Assembly: GCF_004345725.1 (NCBI RefSeq) | Contig: NZ_SLXG01000018.1 | Span: 1 to 57,402, forward strand | Direction: 5' to 3' | Source of the DNA: Crenobacter luteus | GTDB taxonomy: Bacteria; Pseudomonadota; Gammaproteobacteria; Burkholderiales; Chromobacteriaceae | Length of the DNA: 57,402 nt | Part shown: positions 1-9,349 of the stretch, piece after piece | Position numbering within the stretch: the stretch's first letter is position 1 | Layout of the letters: every line of letters starts with the position of its first letter | Program-made: the position numbers and the translations under genes | Notes under the pieces: generated by a model | Databases searched by the model: none | Seen by the model: the letters and a program-made list of their open reading frames with translations, nothing else | What the model was told of the DNA's origin: nothing

Positions 1-32
1 CCCGGCAACCGACCGACGACCGCCACCCATGC

Positions 33-57
33 AAAAGGGCCGCTGACGCGGCCCTTG
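33..57 (-). terminator. rnr terminator
   Basis: A 9-bp perfect stem (35-43 with 48-56) around the loop TGAC. On the minus strand it is followed by four T residues. It sits about 55 bases past the rnr stop codon, so it probably ends the rnr transcript. Confidence 0.7.
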
Positions 58-71
58 CGGAAAGACGAAGC

Positions 72-95
72 AGGTTGGCCGAGCTCGGCCAACCT
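72..95. repeat. Head-to-head pair of the GGTTGGCCGAGC repeat
   Basis: A perfect 24-bp palindrome made of two abutting copies of the window's over-represented repeat (GGTTGGCCGAGC facing its complement). It lies directly 3' of rnr. With no loop it is a poor terminator by itself, and a conventional hairpin follows at 33-57. Confidence 0.8.
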
Positions 96-111
96 CTACT
101 CTATGGCGCGA

Positions 112-2424
112 TCAACGCCGGCGACGCGGTGGACGGTCGCCAGCCGGCTTCGCAGCCGTCTTGCCCGCCGGTTTCTCCGCCGGCTCGGCGGAGGCGGCCG
201 GGGCCGCCGGCTTCGCCGTCTTGCGACTGCGGCTGCGCGGCTTCTTGTCTGCGACTTCTTCATCCTTGAACAACACGAAATCGACCTGGGTCGCGTCGAG
301 ATCGACGCGCGCGACGCGCACCGTCATCGCGTCCCCCAACTGATAGCGCATGCCGCTCTTCTCGCCGACGATGGCCTGCATCTCCTGCTTGTAGTGGAAG
401 TAGTCCTTGCCGAGCTCGGAGATGTGCACCAGCCCTTCGACGTACAGGTCGTCGAGCAGCACGAACACGCCGAAGCTGGTCACCGCGCTGATCTTGCCGC
501 TGAACACCTCGCCGACTTTGTCGCGCATGTAGTAGGTCTTGAGCCACGACTCGACGTCGCGGCTGGCGTCGTCGGCGCGCCGCTCGGTCATCGAGCAATG
601 CACGCCGAGCTTGGCCCACTTGCCCGGCTTGTAGGTTTCGCCCTTGAGCACCGCCTTGATCGCGCGGTGGACCAGCAGGTCGGGGTAGCGGCGAATCGGC
701 GAGGTGAAGTGGGTGTAGGCCTCGTAGGCGAGACCGAAGTGACCGACGTTGTCCGGGCTGTAGACCGCCTGCTGCATCGAGCGCAGCAGCATGGTCTGCA
801 CCATCGCGGCATCGGGACGATTCTCGAGCTGGGACGCCAGCGCCGCGTAGTCCTTGGTGGTCGGCTTTTCGCCGCCCTCCAGCGTCAGGCCGAGCAGGCG
901 CAACGCCTTGCGCAGGTTGTCGAGTTTCTCCGGCGTCGGACCCTCGTGGATGCGGTAGAGCGCCTTGTGCTTGTTCTTCTCGAGGAACTTCGCCGAGCAG
1001 ACGTTGGCCGCCAGCATGCACTCCTCGATCAGGCGGTGCGCGTCGTTGCGCACCACCGGCACGATCTTCTCGATCTTGCCGGCGTCGTTGAAGATCATCT
1101 GCGTCTCGACGGTGTCGAATTCGATCGCGCCGCGCACCGCGCGCGTCGCGTGCAGCAGCTTGAACAGCGCGTACAGCGTCTGGATCTGCGGCAGCAGCGG
1201 ATGATCGCTGCCGTTCTGCAGCCAATCCCAGACCTGGTTGTAGGTCAGGCGTGCCTTCGAGTGCATCACCGCCTCGTAGAAAGCGTAGCGCTTGATCTGG
1301 CCCTTGGCACCGATCTGCATGTCGCAGACCATGCACAGGCGCTCGACGTCGGGATTCAGCGAACAGATGCCGTTGGACAGCGCCTCGGGCAGCATCGGAA
1401 TCACGCGACGCGGGAAGTAGACCGAATTGCCGCGCGCGAGCGCCTCGACGTCGAGCGCGTCGCCCGGCTGCACGTAGTGGCTGACATCGGCGATCGCGAC
1501 CACCAGGCGGAAGCCCTTGCCGGACTTCTCGGCGTAGACCGCGTCGTCGAAGTCGCGCGCCGTTTCGCCATCGATGGTCACCAGCGGCAGGTCGCGCAGA
1601 TCAACGCGGCCCTTGATGTCCTTCTTGCGCACCTTCTGCGGAATCTTCTTGGCGAGCTTCTGCACTTCGTCCGGGAACTGGTGCGGCAGGTCGTGCTTCC
1701 TGAGCGCGATCTCGATCTCCATGCCCGGGTCGGCGTAGTCGCCGATCACCTCGGTGACGCGACCGATCGCCTGACGGTAGTCGCCCGGCTGCTCGACGAT
1801 CTCGAGCATCACCACCTGGCCGTGGCGGGCGCCGTTCTCGCCGCCCGGCTCGATCAGGATGTCCTGATTGATGCGGCGCTCCTCGGGACGGGCAAACCAC
1901 ACGCCGCGCTCCTCGTAGATGCGCGCGACCAGTTTCTGCACCGCGCGCTCGAGCACCTCGACCACGCGCCCCTCGCGGCGACCGCGGCGGTCGGTGCCGG
2001 CCGGACGCACCATCACGACGTCACCGTGCATCACTTTGTGCATCTCGCGCTCGGGCAGGAACAGGTCGCTACCCTCGCCGTCTTCCGGCACGGCGAAACC
2101 GAAGCCGTCGCGATGGCCGACGACACGGCATTTGACCAGTTCGACCTTCGCGGCGACGCAGATCGCGCCCTTGCGGTTGATCAGCACCTCGCCGTCGCGC
2201 GCCATCGCGGCGAGGCGGCGTTCGAAGAAGGGCATTTCCTGCGGCTGGATATCGAGCAGCGCGGCCAATTCGGCCGCCTCGCTCGGCACACCCTGCTCGG
2301 CAAGCAGCGTCAGCATGTACTCGCGGCTCGGCAGGGGATGCTCGTATTTGGTTTTTTCACGCTCAAGATAAGGATCCCGCTCGCGCAGGGATAGTTCTTT
2401 TTGTTTTTTTTGCTTGGGGGCCAT
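112..2424 (-). CDS. rnr: Ribonuclease R
   Basis: Processive 3'-5' exoribonuclease of the RNB/RNase II superfamily, which degrades structured RNA. From the ATG at 2424 the protein has 770 residues. The N-terminal part holds winged-helix and cold-shock domains. The RNB active-site motif RDFDDAV lies near residues 290-296. An S1 domain follows near residue 640, then a Lys/Arg/Ala/Pro-rich tail ending in four arginines, as in other RNase R proteins. I prefer ATG 2424 because GAGG lies six bases upstream; ATG 2430 and TTG 2436 are alternatives. It stands alone on the minus strand, and its start overlaps the -35 box of the divergent tRNA-Leu promoter. Confidence 0.95.
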   Translation of the reverse strand: MAPKQKKQKELSLRERDPYLEREKTKYEHPLPSREYMLTLLAEQGVPSEAAELAALLDIQPQEMPFFERRLAAMARDGEVLINRKGAICVAAKVELVKCRVVGHRDGFGFAVPEDGEGSDLFLPEREMHKVMHGDVVMVRPAGTDRRGRREGRVVEVLERAVQKLVARIYEERGVWFARPEERRINQDILIEPGGENGARHGQVVMLEIVEQPGDYRQAIGRVTEVIGDYADPGMEIEIALRKHDLPHQFPDEVQKLAKKIPQKVRKKDIKGRVDLRDLPLVTIDGETARDFDDAVYAEKSGKGFRLVVAIADVSHYVQPGDALDVEALARGNSVYFPRRVIPMLPEALSNGICSLNPDVERLCMVCDMQIGAKGQIKRYAFYEAVMHSKARLTYNQVWDWLQNGSDHPLLPQIQTLYALFKLLHATRAVRGAIEFDTVETQMIFNDAGKIEKIVPVVRNDAHRLIEECMLAANVCSAKFLEKNKHKALYRIHEGPTPEKLDNLRKALRLLGLTLEGGEKPTTKDYAALASQLENRPDAAMVQTMLLRSMQQAVYSPDNVGHFGLAYEAYTHFTSPIRRYPDLLVHRAIKAVLKGETYKPGKWAKLGVHCSMTERRADDASRDVESWLKTYYMRDKVGEVFSGKISAVTSFGVFVLLDDLYVEGLVHISELGKDYFHYKQEMQAIVGEKSGMRYQLGDAMTVRVARVDLDATQVDFVLFKDEEVADKKPRSRSRKTAKPAAPAASAEPAEKPAGKTAAKPAGDRPPRRRR

Positions 2425-2451
2425 TGACATCCTCAAATAGGGGCCTATAAT
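2424..2451 (+). promoter_or_regulatory. Sigma-70 promoter of the tRNA-Leu cluster
   Basis: A full-consensus TTGACA (2424-2429) and a full-consensus TATAAT (2446-2451) with a 16-base spacer, about 53 bases before the first tRNA. The -35 box overlaps the start codons of rnr on the other strand. Confidence 0.85.
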
Positions 2452-2503
2452 GCACAGCTCATCGGCGCTGCGCTGATTTCAACGAATCATACAGCAAACC
2501 GAT

Positions 2504-2590
2504 GCCCAGGTGGCGGAATTGGTAGACGCACTAGGTTCAGGTCCTAGCGGTGGCAACACTGTGGAAGTTCGAGTCTTCTCCTGGGCACCA
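2504..2590 (+). tRNA. tRNA-Leu(CAG), copy 1
   Basis: An 87-base class II tRNA with encoded CCA. The anticodon stem CTAGG/CCTAG encloses loop TTCAGGT, giving anticodon CAG. The long variable arm and GTTCGAGTC T-arm fit leucine. All three copies in the cluster are identical. Confidence 0.97.
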
Positions 2591-2663
2591 AGAATTCAAA
2601 TGAATCTGTTGGTTATCATCGACAGATTCTAGTAGTACAGTAGCAGAGACAATTTAAGTACAT

Positions 2664-2750
2664 GCCCAGGTGGCGGAATTGGTAGACGCACTAGGTTCAG
2701 GTCCTAGCGGTGGCAACACTGTGGAAGTTCGAGTCTTCTCCTGGGCACCA
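2664..2750 (+). tRNA. tRNA-Leu(CAG), copy 2
   Basis: Identical over 87 bases to the copy at 2504. The spacer from copy 1 is 73 bases and unrelated to the next spacer, so the genes are conserved while the spacers are not. No promoter is visible in the spacer, so it is presumably cotranscribed. Confidence 0.97.
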
Positions 2751-2813
2751 AGGTTTCAAACGGATCGGTTGATCATGACCGATGCGGGCAGCACAGACAA
2801 TTAAGAGTTTCAT

Positions 2814-2900
2814 GCCCAGGTGGCGGAATTGGTAGACGCACTAGGTTCAGGTCCTAGCGGTGGCAACACTGTGGAAGTTCGAGTCTTCTCCTGGGCACCA
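2814..2900 (+). tRNA. tRNA-Leu(CAG), copy 3
   Basis: Third identical 87-base copy, followed within five bases by a strong intrinsic terminator. CTG is the dominant leucine codon in the genes of this window, which fits a high dosage of the CAG isoacceptor. Confidence 0.97.
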
Positions 2901-2903
2901 CTT

Positions 2904-2938
2904 GAAAAAGCCGTTCTCTTTCGAGAACGGCTTTTTTT
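2904..2938 (+). terminator. Terminator of the tRNA-Leu operon
   Basis: Perfect stem AAAAAGCCGTTCTC / GAGAACGGCTTTTT with a TTTC loop, running into a T-tract. Confidence 0.93.
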
Positions 2939-3051
2939 CATTCCACCCCACCCGCGCACCCGCTGCCGCATCAAAACGGTGCGAGCGCCCGCCCATCGTT
3001 CCGATCCGGCGATCTGCCATCCCTCGCAGCCATCCGGCAACGACAGCCCAC

Positions 3052-3080
3052 AAAAAAGCCGCCCTCGACGGGGCGGCTTT
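3052..3080 (-). terminator. purA terminator
   Basis: A 10-bp stem (3055-3064 with 71-80) followed on the minus strand by a run of T residues. It lies about 35 bases past the purA stop. The rest of 2939-3115 shows nothing else apart from the repeat at 3096. Confidence 0.85.
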
Positions 3081-3095
3081 CATCGCGGACCGATC

Positions 3096-3109
3096 GCTCG
3101 GCCAACCTT
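3096..3109. repeat. GGTTGGCCGAGC repeat, single copy
   Basis: An exact 12-base copy lying between the purA stop and its terminator. Confidence 0.75.
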
Positions 3110-3115
3110 GAAGAC

Positions 3116-4426
<1,311 letters not shown>

Positions 4427-4443
4427 TTACGTCAGATACCGGT

Positions 4444-5595
4444 TCAATTGAACGGAACCACCTGCCAGCCGGAAGCGGCCGGGATGAGTTCGCGATCGCA
4501 ATACAGGGCCTCGGCGGATTCGCCCAGGTAGTCGATCAGCACGACTTCGCCGGCGGCGCGCAGCCGGGCGATTTCAGCCTTGGCCGCCGGCAGCTGCGCC
4601 GCGGCGACGCGGATGCCGCGCACGCTGTCGCGCTCGGGCAGGATGCGGATCAGGTCGCGCAGGTCGAGCGAGAAGCCGGTGGCCGGTCGCGCGCGGCCGA
4701 AGCGTTCGCCGACGTTGTCGTAGCGGCCGCCGCGCGCCAGCGCCTCGGACCAGCCCGGCGCGTAGGCGGCGTAGACGAGACCGGTGTGGTAGTCGTCGCC
4801 GCGCAGTTCGGCAAGGTCGAAACCGATCTCGGCCTGGCCCTTGAGCGCGTCGCCGAGTGCGGCGAGCTGGTCGAGCGCCGCGTCGATCTCGGGCAGCGGC
4901 GGCAGCACGGCGCGCGCGCGCGCGAGCACGTCGGCCGGGCCATACAGTTCCGGCAGCGCCAGCACCGCGGCGCGCCACGGCTCGGCCAGACGGCCGGCCA
5001 GCTCGTTGACGGTGCCGACGTCCTTGCCCTGCAGCGCGAGAAACAGTTCGCGCGTCGCCTTGTGCGACAGGCCGGCCGCCGCGGCCAGCGCGCGGAAGAT
5101 GCCGACGTGACCGAGGTCGAGCCGCAGGCCGGCGACGCCGGCCTGGCTGAGCACCTCGAGCATCAGCGCGATGATTTCCTCGTCGGCCTCGATGCCGGCG
5201 TAGCCGTACAGTTCGGCGCCGACCTGCAACGGCTCGCGCGAGCTCATCAACCCCGACGGCAGCGCGTGCACGACGCTGCCGGCGTAGCACAGGCGGGTGA
5301 CGCCCTGGCGGCCGGACAGGAGATGGGCGTCGATGCGCGCCACCTGCGGCGTGATGTCCGCCCTCAGGCCCAACTGGCGGCCGGACAGCTGGTCGACCAG
5401 CTTGAAGGTTTTCAAATCGAGCGCGTCGTCGCCCTCGCTGATCAGCGAGTCGGCGTATTCGATCAGCGGTGGCGAGACGAGCTCGTAGCCGGCGCTGCGG
5501 AACAGGTCGAGCATCGCGGCCTTGGCCGACTCCACCTGGCGCGCGGTGGCGGGCAGGATGTCGGCGATATGTTCGGGTAACAGCCAGTTGCGCAT
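4444..5595 (-). CDS. hisZ: ATP phosphoribosyltransferase regulatory subunit
   Basis: HisZ is a catalytically inactive paralogue of the histidyl-tRNA synthetase core. It joins a short HisG to form the hetero-octameric first enzyme of histidine synthesis and gives it histidine feedback control. The 383 residues start MRNWLLPEH and show the class II synthetase-like segments (PLIEYAD, LRADITPQVAR, GGRYDNVG) without the anticodon-binding domain. Its place between hflC and purA is typical of betaproteobacteria. The partner hisG is not in this window. Confidence 0.95.
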   Translation of the reverse strand: MRNWLLPEHIADILPATARQVESAKAAMLDLFRSAGYELVSPPLIEYADSLISEGDDALDLKTFKLVDQLSGRQLGLRADITPQVARIDAHLLSGRQGVTRLCYAGSVVHALPSGLMSSREPLQVGAELYGYAGIEADEEIIALMLEVLSQAGVAGLRLDLGHVGIFRALAAAAGLSHKATRELFLALQGKDVGTVNELAGRLAEPWRAAVLALPELYGPADVLARARAVLPPLPEIDAALDQLAALGDALKGQAEIGFDLAELRGDDYHTGLVYAAYAPGWSEALARGGRYDNVGERFGRARPATGFSLDLRDLIRILPERDSVRGIRVAAAQLPAAKAEIARLRAAGEVVLIDYLGESAEALYCDRELIPAASGWQVVPFN

Positions 5596-5623
5596 GGCGT
5601 GTCGTCGTTTCTTTCACATGAAA

Positions 5624-5645
5624 CAGGCGGGGAGGTCCCCGCCTG
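5624..5645 (-). terminator. Hairpin between hflC and hisZ
   Basis: A perfect 9-bp stem CAGGCGGGG/CCCCGCCTG with a 4-base loop. On the minus strand it is followed by only TTTC, so it is likely a partial terminator or processing site between hflC and hisZ. Confidence 0.55.
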
Positions 5646-5702
5646 CGTTTTAAGTGCGCCCCGGCACGGGGCCGCACGATCGGATATTGTACCCGCTTCG
5701 CG

Positions 5703-6584
5703 CTACTTGGTCCGCTCCCCGCCCTGCGGGTTCTGGAAGTAGCGGAAGAAGGCCGAATTCGGCTCCAGCACCAGCACGTCGCTCTTGTCCTTGAACGACT
5801 GCTTGTAGGCCTCCATGCTGCGCCAGAAGGCGTAGAACTCGGGGTTCTTGCCCAGCGCCTCGGTATAGATGGCGGCCGCCTTCGCGTCGCCCTCGCCCTT
5901 GATGGCCTGGGCCTGGCGATAGGCGTCGGCGAGGATCACCTCGCGCTGGCGGTCGGCGTCGGCGCGGATGCGTTCGGCCTCGGCTGCCCCCTCGCTGCGC
6001 AGCTGGTTGGCCACCGTGCGGCGCTCGGACTGCATGCGGTCGTAGACCGAAGAGCTGATTCTATCCGGAAAATCGACGCGCTTTAAGCGCACATCCAAAA
6101 TTTGCACGCCGATCTTGCGCGCGTCGGCGTCGGCGCGGCGCCTGACGACCTCCATCACCTTGTCGCGCTGCCCGGAAATCACGTCGGCGACGGTCTTCTG
6201 GCCGAACTCCGCCCTGAGGCCGTCGTTGATGGTCTGCCTGAGGCGCGCCACCGCGGCGGCCTCGTTGCCGCCGACGCTCTTGTAGAACTGTTCGACGTCG
6301 ATCACGCGCCATTTGACGAAGCTGTCGACCAGCACGTTCTTCTTCTCGCGCGTGTTGAACAGCTCCGGCGTCTCGGCGTCGATGGTCAGGATGCGGCGGT
6401 CGAAATAGCGCACGTTCTGCACCAGCGGGATCTTGAACTGGATGCCGGGCTCCTTGATGACGCGCACCACCTCGCCGAACTGGAACACCAGCGCGAACTG
6501 GCGCTGGTCGACGGTGAACAGCGCCAGACTGCTCACGAACAGCGCGAGGACGACGGCGACGGCAACGGGAATCAGCTTGTCCAT
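5703..6584 (-). CDS. hflC: HflC, SPFH-domain regulator of FtsH
   Basis: With HflK it forms the large membrane cage that encloses and modulates the FtsH protease. The 293-residue protein has one N-terminal membrane segment (about residues 5-24), then an SPFH/prohibitin domain starting TVDQRQFALVFQFGEV, then a long charged helix rich in Ala, Glu, Arg and Gln. Its ATG comes one base after the hflK stop codon, so the pair is translationally coupled. Confidence 0.97.
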   Translation of the reverse strand: MDKLIPVAVAVVLALFVSSLALFTVDQRQFALVFQFGEVVRVIKEPGIQFKIPLVQNVRYFDRRILTIDAETPELFNTREKKNVLVDSFVKWRVIDVEQFYKSVGGNEAAAVARLRQTINDGLRAEFGQKTVADVISGQRDKVMEVVRRRADADARKIGVQILDVRLKRVDFPDRISSSVYDRMQSERRTVANQLRSEGAAEAERIRADADRQREVILADAYRQAQAIKGEGDAKAAAIYTEALGKNPEFYAFWRSMEAYKQSFKDKSDVLVLEPNSAFFRYFQNPQGGERTK

Positions 6585-6585
6585 G

Positions 6586-7782
6586 TCAGCGCCCCCCCAG
6601 TTCGCGGCCGCGCGTGCTGTCGCGCCCGGAACGCCCCTCGGAAGGCGCGGCCTCGGCGGGCAACTCCGGTGGCGCCGCCTTGGCAGACGCCGTGCCGGGC
6701 GGCGTTGCGCCGGCCTTGCCGGCTTCGAGCAACTGGTTCAGCGGCAGATAGAGCAGCTTGCCGCTGCCCGACTTGCTGTCGATGACGATCTTGCTGGTAT
6801 TGCCGATGACCTGCTGCATCATTTCGAAATAGAGTCGGTTGCGTGTCACGGCCGGAGCCTTGTTGTATTCGGGCAACAACTGGCGGAAGCGCGCCGAGTC
6901 ACCCTCGGCGGTCGACACCATGCGCTCGCGGTAGCCTTCGGCCTCGGCGATCAGGCGCGACGCCATGCCCTTGGCCTTCGGGATCACGTCGTTGGCGTAG
7001 GCCAGGCCCTCGTTTTTCAGCCTGTCCTTGTCCTGGCCGGCCTTGATCGCGTCCTCGAAGGCCGCCTGCACCGGCGCCGGCGGCTGTACGTCGTTGATGT
7101 TGACCTTGGCGATGCGCACGCCGAGGCCGTAACGGTCGAGGATGTCCTGCATGCCCTTCTGCGTGTCGACGGCGATCTGCGCGCGGCCCTCGTTGAGTAC
7201 GAAGTCGACCAGACTCTTGCCGACCACCTCGCGGATCGCGGTCTCGCCGGCCTGCTTGACGATGTCCTTGGCGTCCGCGTCCTGTGCCAGGTTGTTGAAC
7301 AGGAAGGCGCGCGCGTCCTTCACGTCGTACTGCACCGACAGCTGCACGTCGATGATGTTCTGGTCCTCGGTCAGCATCAGCGACTCCTCCGGCACGCGGT
7401 TCTGCGCGCTGCCGCGGTAGCCGATCTCGACGCTGCGCACCTCGGTCAGGTTGACGATCTCGGCGCGCTCGAACGGCGCCGGAAAGTGCCAGTGCAAGCC
7501 GGAGTCGCTCAGACGGTTGAAGCTGCCCAGCCGCAGCACCACGCCCTGCTCGCGCGCGTCGACCACGTAGAAGCCGCTGACCAGCCACAACGCGAGCGCG
7601 ACGCCGCCTGCGGCCAGCAAGCTGCCCTTGAGCGCGAGGCCCGGCGCGGGTTCGGGCGTGTTGCCGCCCTGCGGCGGCTTGGCGCCCAGCAGCCTTGCCA
7701 GCTTCTGGTTGAGCTGGCGGAACAGCTCGTCGAGATCGGGTGGGCCATCGCGTCGGCCCCGGTTCGGGTCATGCTGTGACAT
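6586..7782 (-). CDS. hflK: HflK, SPFH-domain regulator of FtsH
   Basis: Partner of HflC in the FtsH regulatory complex of the inner membrane. It has 398 residues. A Gly/Pro/Arg-rich cytosolic N-terminus (about 1-50) precedes one membrane segment (about 55-72), then an SPFH domain starting VDAREQGVVLRLGSF, then a helical region and an Ala/Pro-rich tail. The start overlaps the end of hflX by 14 bases. Confidence 0.97.
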   Translation of the reverse strand: MSQHDPNRGRRDGPPDLDELFRQLNQKLARLLGAKPPQGGNTPEPAPGLALKGSLLAAGGVALALWLVSGFYVVDAREQGVVLRLGSFNRLSDSGLHWHFPAPFERAEIVNLTEVRSVEIGYRGSAQNRVPEESLMLTEDQNIIDVQLSVQYDVKDARAFLFNNLAQDADAKDIVKQAGETAIREVVGKSLVDFVLNEGRAQIAVDTQKGMQDILDRYGLGVRIAKVNINDVQPPAPVQAAFEDAIKAGQDKDRLKNEGLAYANDVIPKAKGMASRLIAEAEGYRERMVSTAEGDSARFRQLLPEYNKAPAVTRNRLYFEMMQQVIGNTSKIVIDSKSGSGKLLYLPLNQLLEAGKAGATPPGTASAKAAPPELPAEAAPSEGRSGRDSTRGRELGGR

Positions 7783-8905
7783 CGTTTTCCTGTTCGTCGT
7801 TTCCGGATTCTGGCGACTCGCCCGTCACGCGCTCGATCAGCGCCGCGCGCAAGAGGTCGAGCCCCTCGCCCGTCAGGGCAGACACTCTGACCGCGACGAG
7901 CCGCCCCAGTTCATCGCGCTCCATGCCAGGTGGCAGGCCTTTCAGGTCGGTCTTATTCCAGACGATGAGCTGTGGAATGTCGTCGGCGCCGATCTCGGCC
8001 AACACCTTGTCGACCTCCTCGATCTGCTTGTCGCGCGCCTCGTTGGCCGAGTCGACCACGTGCAGCAACAGATCGGCCTCGATCGTTTCCTCGAGCGTGG
8101 CGCGGAAGGCGGCGACCAGCGTGTGCGGCAGGTCGCGGATGAAGCCGACGGTGTCGGACACCACCAGCGATACGTTCTCGTTCAGGTACAGCCGGCGGCT
8201 GGTGGTGTCGAGCGTCGCGAACAGCTGGTCGGCGGCGTAGGCGCGCGCCTTGGTCAGGCTGTTGAACAGCGTCGACTTGCCGGCGTTGGTGTAGCCGACG
8301 ATGGACACCGAGTAGACGCCGTTGCGCTCGCGGCCGCGCCGCTGCGTCTTGCGCTGGCGCCCCACCGCCTCGAGCCGGTCCTTGAGCAGCTTGACGCGCT
8401 TGCCGAGCAGCCGGCGGTCGGTCTCCAGCTGCGTCTCGCCGGGGCCACGAAGGCCGATGCCGCCCTTCTGGCGTTCGAGGTGGGTCCAGCCGCGCACCAG
8501 GCGCGTAGCGAGGTGGTTCAGCTGCGCCAGTTCGACCTGCAACTTGCCCTCGTGGCTGCGCGCGCGCTGCGCGAAGATGTCGAGGATCAGGCTGACGCGG
8601 TCGACGACGCGGCACTGGATCGCGCGTTCGAGGTTGCGCTCCTGTGCCGGCGACAGGCTGTGGTTGAAGATCACCACGTTGGCCGAGTGCATCTTCACCA
8701 GCGCGGCGATTTCCTCGACCTTGCCCTTGCCGGCGAACAGCGCGGCGTCGGGGCGGCTGCGCCTGGCCTCGACCACGTCGAGCACCTCGACGCCGGAACT
8801 CTTGACCAGGTCGACGCACTCGGCGACGCCGTCGGCGTAGTCCGGCTCGCCGAAGTCCAGGCAGACCAGTACGGCTTTATCGCCGATATCGGGACGATCA
8901 AACAA
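7769..8905 (-). CDS. hflX: Ribosome-associated GTPase HflX
   Basis: GTPase that splits stalled or heat-damaged ribosomes. The 378 residues show the HflX N-terminal domain, the near-invariant stretch around residues 118-165 (QVELAQL, GGIGLRGPGETQLE), then the G domain: GYTNAGKST at 204-212, DTVGF at 251-255, NKTD at 317-320. The start is TTG: it yields MFDRP, matching the conserved N-terminus of the family, and no ATG fits. It follows hfq after a hairpin terminator and overlaps hflK. Confidence 0.97.
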   Translation of the reverse strand: MFDRPDIGDKAVLVCLDFGEPDYADGVAECVDLVKSSGVEVLDVVEARRSRPDAALFAGKGKVEEIAALVKMHSANVVIFNHSLSPAQERNLERAIQCRVVDRVSLILDIFAQRARSHEGKLQVELAQLNHLATRLVRGWTHLERQKGGIGLRGPGETQLETDRRLLGKRVKLLKDRLEAVGRQRKTQRRGRERNGVYSVSIVGYTNAGKSTLFNSLTKARAYAADQLFATLDTTSRRLYLNENVSLVVSDTVGFIRDLPHTLVAAFRATLEETIEADLLLHVVDSANEARDKQIEEVDKVLAEIGADDIPQLIVWNKTDLKGLPPGMERDELGRLVAVRVSALTGEGLDLLRAALIERVTGESPESGNDEQENDVTA

Positions 8906-8931
8906 TAGCTATTCACTCATGCGGTAGACAT

Positions 8932-8972
8932 GAAAACCGGCCGCCCGGGGCGCGATGCCCGGTGCGGCCGGC
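8932..8972 (-). terminator. Terminator between hfq and hflX
   Basis: A long GC-rich interrupted hairpin with outer arms CCGGCCGC/GCGGCCGG. On the minus strand it ends in TTTTC. It would reduce transcription from hfq into hflX. Confidence 0.7.
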
Positions 8973-8993
8973 CCGATGCACGGTCGGTCGGGA

Positions 8994-9254
8994 TCAACCT
9001 TCCTGCGATTCCTGCTTGTGGTTCGCACCGTGCTCGTGCTGGATGCTGACCGGGCGGGCCGGCACCACGGTCGAGATCGCGTGCTTGTACACCATCTGGG
9101 TGACGGTGTTCTTCAACAGCACCACGTACTGGTCGAAAGACTCGATCTGGCCCTGCAGCTTGATGCCGTTGACCAGATAGATGGACACCGGCACGTGTTC
9201 CTTGCGCAACGTGTTGAGGAACGGGTCTTGTAACATTTGCCCTTTGGCGCTCAT
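8994..9254 (-). CDS. hfq: RNA chaperone Hfq
   Basis: Sm-like hexameric RNA chaperone that pairs small RNAs with mRNAs. It has 86 residues with the classic core: [11 protein letters not shown] at the N-terminus, Sm1 with [15 protein letters not shown], and Sm2 with VYKHAIST at about 55-62. The C-terminal tail is short (about 15 residues) and hydrophilic. It lies between der and hflX, as in many betaproteobacteria, and is followed by a terminator. Confidence 0.98.
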   Translation of the reverse strand: MSAKGQMLQDPFLNTLRKEHVPVSIYLVNGIKLQGQIESFDQYVVLLKNTVTQMVYKHAISTVVPARPVSIQHEHGANHKQESQEG

Positions 9255-9349
9255 GCGTGATTCTCCGAATCGTTGATTTGTTGTAATGGCTCAGTCTGCA
9301 GGGTCTTTCGGCTCACAAGGCTATTTGTAGCAGAAAAAAACCCAACGTA

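Noticed and set aside
55-2394. 779-residue plus-strand open frame opposite rnr, and similarly long frames at 21724-25755 and 30520-34434.
   Set aside because: They are antisense shadows of real genes, produced by the GC-rich third-position bias. Their sequences are low-complexity runs of Arg, His, Ala, Val and Leu with no domain.
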